This document shows, piece after piece, positions 61,197 through 64,000 of a DNA stretch of 64,000 nt (its first letter is position 1; every line of letters begins with the position of its first letter). Source of the DNA: Azospirillum sp. RU38E (GTDB lineage: Bacteria > Pseudomonadota > Alphaproteobacteria > Azospirillales > Azospirillaceae); assembly GCF_900188385.1 (NCBI RefSeq), contig NZ_FZOI01000007.1, forward strand, positions 62,001 to 126,000, read 5' to 3'. The notes under the pieces are model-generated. The model made no database searches and was not told the origin of the DNA. It was given only the letters and a program-made list of their open reading frames with translations. A program made the position numbers and the translations under genes.

Positions 61197-61736
61197 TTAG
61201 CGCGGGGCCAGAACCATGATCATCTGCTTGCCTTCCAGCTTCGGCATCTGTTCGACCTTGCCCAGGTCTTCCAGCGTGTCGCGAACCTTTACCAGCACAT
61301 TCATGCCGATATCCTGGTGGGCCATTTCACGGCCACGGAAGCGCATGGTGACCTTCACCTTGTCGCCTTCTTCCAGGAAGCGGCGCATGGCCTTCATCTT
61401 GATGTCGTAATCATGCTCGTCGATATTCGGACGCAGCTTGATTTCCTTGACCTCGATGATCTTCTGCTTCTTGCGGGCCTCGTTGGCCTTCTTCTGCGCC
61501 TCGTACTTGTACTTGCCATAGTCGAGGATTTTGCAGACCGGCGGCTCGGCATTCGGGCTCACCTCGACCAGATCGAGGCCAGCTTCCTCCGCGGCGAACA
61601 GCGCGTCACGCAGGCTGACGACGCCAACCATCTCGCCTTCGGCATCGACAAGGCGCACGGAACGAACATTGATTTCGCGGTTGATGCGGGGACCGTCGCG
61701 TTGCGGTTCGCGGTCCTGATTGGTAGGCCTGGCTAT
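61197..61736 (-). CDS. infC: Translation initiation factor IF-3 with AUA start codon
   Basis: A 179-residue protein that keeps ribosomal subunits apart and checks the start codon. The N-domain runs [20 protein letters not shown], the linker is rich in Lys/Glu ([13 protein letters not shown]), and the C-domain has [14 protein letters not shown]. The conserved N-terminus is in frame only upstream of the first ordinary start (GTG 61658). Between an in-frame TGA and that GTG no ATG, GTG or TTG exists, but AGGAGAAG sits 5 bases before an ATA at 61736. infC of E. coli uses AUU in the same way for autoregulation, so AUA is the inferred start. The total length then fits IF-3 (180 residues). Confidence 0.95.
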   Translation of the reverse strand: MARPTNQDREPQRDGPRINREINVRSVRLVDAEGEMVGVVSLRDALFAAEEAGLDLVEVSPNAEPPVCKILDYGKYKYEAQKKANEARKKQKIIEVKEIKLRPNIDEHDYDIKMKAMRRFLEEGDKVKVTMRFRGREMAHQDIGMNVLVKVRDTLEDLGKVEQMPKLEGKQMIMVLAPR

Positions 61737-61790
61737 GGAAACTTCTCCTATTCACAAAGGGTGGCCCTTGCGGCCATTGGATCGGCGAAC

Positions 61791-61825
61791 CCGTTCCCCG
61801 TCAGAAAACCCCTGACAGGGAACGG
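61791..61825 (-). other. Hairpin between thrS and infC
   Basis: CCGTTCCCCGTCAG pairs with CTGACAGGGAACGG (14 bp, one mismatch) in the 140-bp spacer. It lacks a T-run and may modulate read-through from thrS or stabilise the infC leader. Confidence 0.55.
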
Positions 61826-61876
61826 TACCGGACGGCAAGGACGCACCTTGTTGGTACGGTTAGGTGGCAGATTAGC

Positions 61877-63871
61877 TTAGAACGCGGATTCGGTCGAGTC
61901 GCTACTGGCAGGCGGCAGCGCCTCTGTGAGAAGTGTAGCGATTGCCTCGTCCAGGGCAAGGAATTCCTGCGCATTGGAGCCAAGACGCCGCACGGCCACG
62001 GTGCCCTGCTCCGCCTCGCGAGCACCCACGACGAACATGACCGGCACCTTCTGGAGCGAATGTTCGCGGACCTTCAGGTTGATCTTCTCGTTGCGGGTAT
62101 CCAGTTCCACCCGGATGCCGGCCTTCTTCAGCCGCGCCGCCACCTTTTCGGCATAGGCATCGGCATCCGACACGATGGTGGCCACCGTCACCTGGGTGGG
62201 GGCCAGCCAGAGCGGGAACTTGCCAGCATAATGTTCGATCATCATGCCGATAAAGCGTTCCAGGCTGCCCAGGATGGCCCGGTGCAGCATGACCGGGCGG
62301 TGCTTGGCGCCATCCTGGCCGATATAGCTGGCATCCAGCCGTTCCGGCAGCTGGAAATCCAGCTGCAGGGTGCCGCACTGCCAGGAACGGCCGATGGCGT
62401 CGGTCAGGTGGAATTCCACCTTCGGGCCATAGAAGGCGCCTTCGCCCGGCAATTCCTCGAATTCCAGCCCATTGGCGCGCAGCGCCACGCGCAGGCTTTC
62501 TTCGGCCTTGTCCCAGGTCTCGTCCGTGCCCAGACGCACATCGGGGCGCAGCGCCAGCTTCACCGCGATCTTGTCGAAGCCCAGATCCTTGTAAACGCCC
62601 AGCTGCAGGGCGAAATATTCCTTCGCCTCGTCGCCGACCTGATCCTCGGTGCAGAAGATATGCGCGTCATCCTGGGTGAAATTGCGCACGCGCAGGATAC
62701 CGTGCAGGGCGCCCGACGGCTCATTGCGGTGGCAATTGCCGAATTCGGCCATGCGCAGCGGCAGGTCGCGGTAGCTCTTCAGCCCCTGGCGGAAAATCTG
62801 CACATGGGCCGGGCAGTTCATCGGCTTCACGCCCAAGAACTTCTCCGTGCCGTCTTCTGCCACCGACTCGCGGATCTTGAACATGTTGTCGCCATACATG
62901 TCCCAGTGGCCCGACGCCTTGAACAGGCTGCTGTCATAGAGCTGCGGGGTGCGCACCTCCACATAGCCGGCCACCTTCAGCTTGGCACGAATATATTCCT
63001 CCAGCGCCCGATAGAGCGCCCAGCCCTTCGGGTGCCAGAAGACGGAGCCTGTCGCCTCTTCCTGCACATGGAACAGGTCCATCTCGCGGCCCAGCTTGCG
63101 ATGGTCGCGCTTCTCGGCCTCTTCAATCTGGTGCAGATGTTCGGCCAGTTCCTTTTCGGTCCGCCAGGCGGTGCCATAGATACGCTGCAGCATGGCGTTC
63201 TTGGCATCGCCGCGCCAATAGGCACCGGCCACCTTCATCAGCTTGAAGGCATGGCCAACCCGGCCCGTGGCGGGCAGGTGCGGGCCGCGGCACAGATCGT
63301 ACCATTTGCCCTGGCGGTAGATGGTGATCGTCTCGGACGTCGGCAGATCTTCAATGATCTGGGCCTTGTACTTTTCCCCGATCGACTTGAAATGCTCAAT
63401 CGCCTCGGCCCGGTCCCATTCTTCACGCGTGAAGGGGCGGTTTTCGTCCACGATCTCATGCATCCGCTTTTCGATCTTCACCAGATCGTCGGGCGTGAAC
63501 GGCGTGTCGCGGGCGAAATCGTAATAGAAGCCGGTGGCGATGGCGGGGCCGATCGTCACCTGCGTGCCGGGATAAAGCTCCTGCACGGCTTCCGCCATGA
63601 TATGGGCGCAGTCATGCCGGATCAGGTCCAGCATGTCGGCCTCGTTCTTGTCCGTCACGATTTCGAGACGGCAATCCCCCGTCAGCGGCGTCGCCAGATC
63701 CTTCACCTCGCCATTGATCTTGACCGCAACGGCGGCCTTGGCGAGCGACTTGGCGATGGAGGCGGCCACATCGGCCCCGGTAGTTGTGCCCTGCGCATAG
63801 GTCCGCACACTGCCATCGGGCAGCGTAATGGCAACCTGGGCGCTGGAAACGGGCACTTCAGCCGAAGACAT
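61877..63871 (-). CDS. thrS: Threonyl-tRNA synthetase
   Basis: A 664-residue class II aminoacyl-tRNA synthetase. The TGS domain is at residues 5-75, the editing domain begins with the HxxxH metal site ([12 protein letters not shown], about 85-96) and GFYYDF, and includes the CRGPHL loop. The catalytic core contains MNCPAHV (zinc Cys, about 352), motif 2 ([20 protein letters not shown]) and the C-terminal anticodon-binding domain ([20 protein letters not shown]). ATG 63871 has GGGGAAAG 3 bases upstream. It is complete and of standard size, and is followed by infC on the same strand. Confidence 0.98.
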   Translation of the reverse strand: MSSAEVPVSSAQVAITLPDGSVRTYAQGTTTGADVAASIAKSLAKAAVAVKINGEVKDLATPLTGDCRLEIVTDKNEADMLDLIRHDCAHIMAEAVQELYPGTQVTIGPAIATGFYYDFARDTPFTPDDLVKIEKRMHEIVDENRPFTREEWDRAEAIEHFKSIGEKYKAQIIEDLPTSETITIYRQGKWYDLCRGPHLPATGRVGHAFKLMKVAGAYWRGDAKNAMLQRIYGTAWRTEKELAEHLHQIEEAEKRDHRKLGREMDLFHVQEEATGSVFWHPKGWALYRALEEYIRAKLKVAGYVEVRTPQLYDSSLFKASGHWDMYGDNMFKIRESVAEDGTEKFLGVKPMNCPAHVQIFRQGLKSYRDLPLRMAEFGNCHRNEPSGALHGILRVRNFTQDDAHIFCTEDQVGDEAKEYFALQLGVYKDLGFDKIAVKLALRPDVRLGTDETWDKAEESLRVALRANGLEFEELPGEGAFYGPKVEFHLTDAIGRSWQCGTLQLDFQLPERLDASYIGQDGAKHRPVMLHRAILGSLERFIGMMIEHYAGKFPLWLAPTQVTVATIVSDADAYAEKVAARLKKAGIRVELDTRNEKINLKVREHSLQKVPVMFVVGAREAEQGTVAVRRLGSNAQEFLALDEAIATLLTEALPPASSDSTESAF

Positions 63872-63985
63872 GGCTTTCCCCTAGCTTGTAAGGAGTTACA
63901 AAAGTTGGTGAGGCGACTTTTCACCCGCCGGCCCCCGCCGGTCAAGCGCGGGAGATGGGCGAATTTCACATGGAAGCACAGGCTC

Positions 63986-63998
63986 TAGAGCGGATCGC
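63986..63998. repeat. Partial copy of the GAGCGGAT repeat at the window edge
   Basis: TAGAGCGGATCGC matches the left end of the element at 21664-21713. The rest lies beyond the window. Confidence 0.5.
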
Positions 63999-64000
63999 CA

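Noticed and set aside
62060-63988. 642-codon open frame on the + strand opposite thrS
   Set aside because: It is antisense to a complete threonyl-tRNA synthetase; composition is that of a high-GC shadow frame.

Overview
The window is GC-rich, densely coded DNA from a Gram-negative bacterium, most likely an alphaproteobacterium of the Rhodospirillales (Azospirillum/Niveispirillum-like). This is inferred from a GlnZ/GlnK-type PII protein beside a dapC/aat-like aminotransferase, UbiH-, TipF-, RHH- and DUF1285-type proteins typical of that class, several CHASE3-like chemoreceptors, and a sphingomonad-style pairing of TonB receptors with sugar enzymes. No rRNA, tRNA or CRISPR array was recognised.

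Layout. 1-2.1 kb: the 5' part of rnr and a secreted alpha/beta-hydrolase-like protein without an obvious catalytic serine. 2.2-3.1 kb: an Xre/RES toxin-antitoxin pair with an upstream palindrome. 3.1-10.4 kb: a sucrose/alpha-glucan unit of ROK sugar kinase, GH13 amylosucrase-like enzyme, TonB-dependent receptor and a divergent SSS symporter, with LacI-type operators between them. 10.6-12.8 kb: a second TonB receptor. 13.4-20.2 kb: a four-gene MoxR / DUF58 / BatA-DUF4159 / membrane amidotransferase-like operon. 20.4-21.6 kb: DUF1285 and a CoA-pyrophosphatase-type NUDIX. 21.8-28.9 kb: ftsK, an aminotransferase, an AT-rich segment with two perfect DnaA boxes, the PII gene, a UbiH-type hydroxylase and a methyltransferase-like protein.

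29.0-38.9 kb is a compact T7-like phage morphogenesis cassette on the + strand: capsid, small structural protein, tail tube A, tail tube B, internal-virion-like protein, tailspike, large terminase, small membrane protein and a SleB-type lysin. It has no recognisable portal, scaffold, small terminase, integrase, replication gene or att site. The spacers carry palindromic repeats of the same type as elsewhere in the window.

39.5-45.8 kb returns to chromosomal genes (DUF952, pyrD, a degenerate-EAL TipF-like protein, a HAD hydrolase, an RHH regulator, an acidic-tailed protein, a PAS protein). 45.9-47.6 kb is a chemoreceptor. 47.8-52.8 kb is the SRP/ribosome operon ffh - tandem GNAT - rpsP - rimM - trmD - rplS. 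53.2-60.8 kb holds a pentapeptide-repeat protein, a diguanylate cyclase, an SGNH hydrolase and two more chemoreceptors. 61.2-63.9 kb is thrS-infC; infC appears to start at a non-canonical AUA.

The least explained items are a roughly 155-bp multi-hairpin element present twice with compensatory base changes (13.2 and 26.1 kb), the DnaA-box region at 25.8-25.95 kb, the portal-less capsid/tail cassette, and the promoter/operator before the capsid gene.
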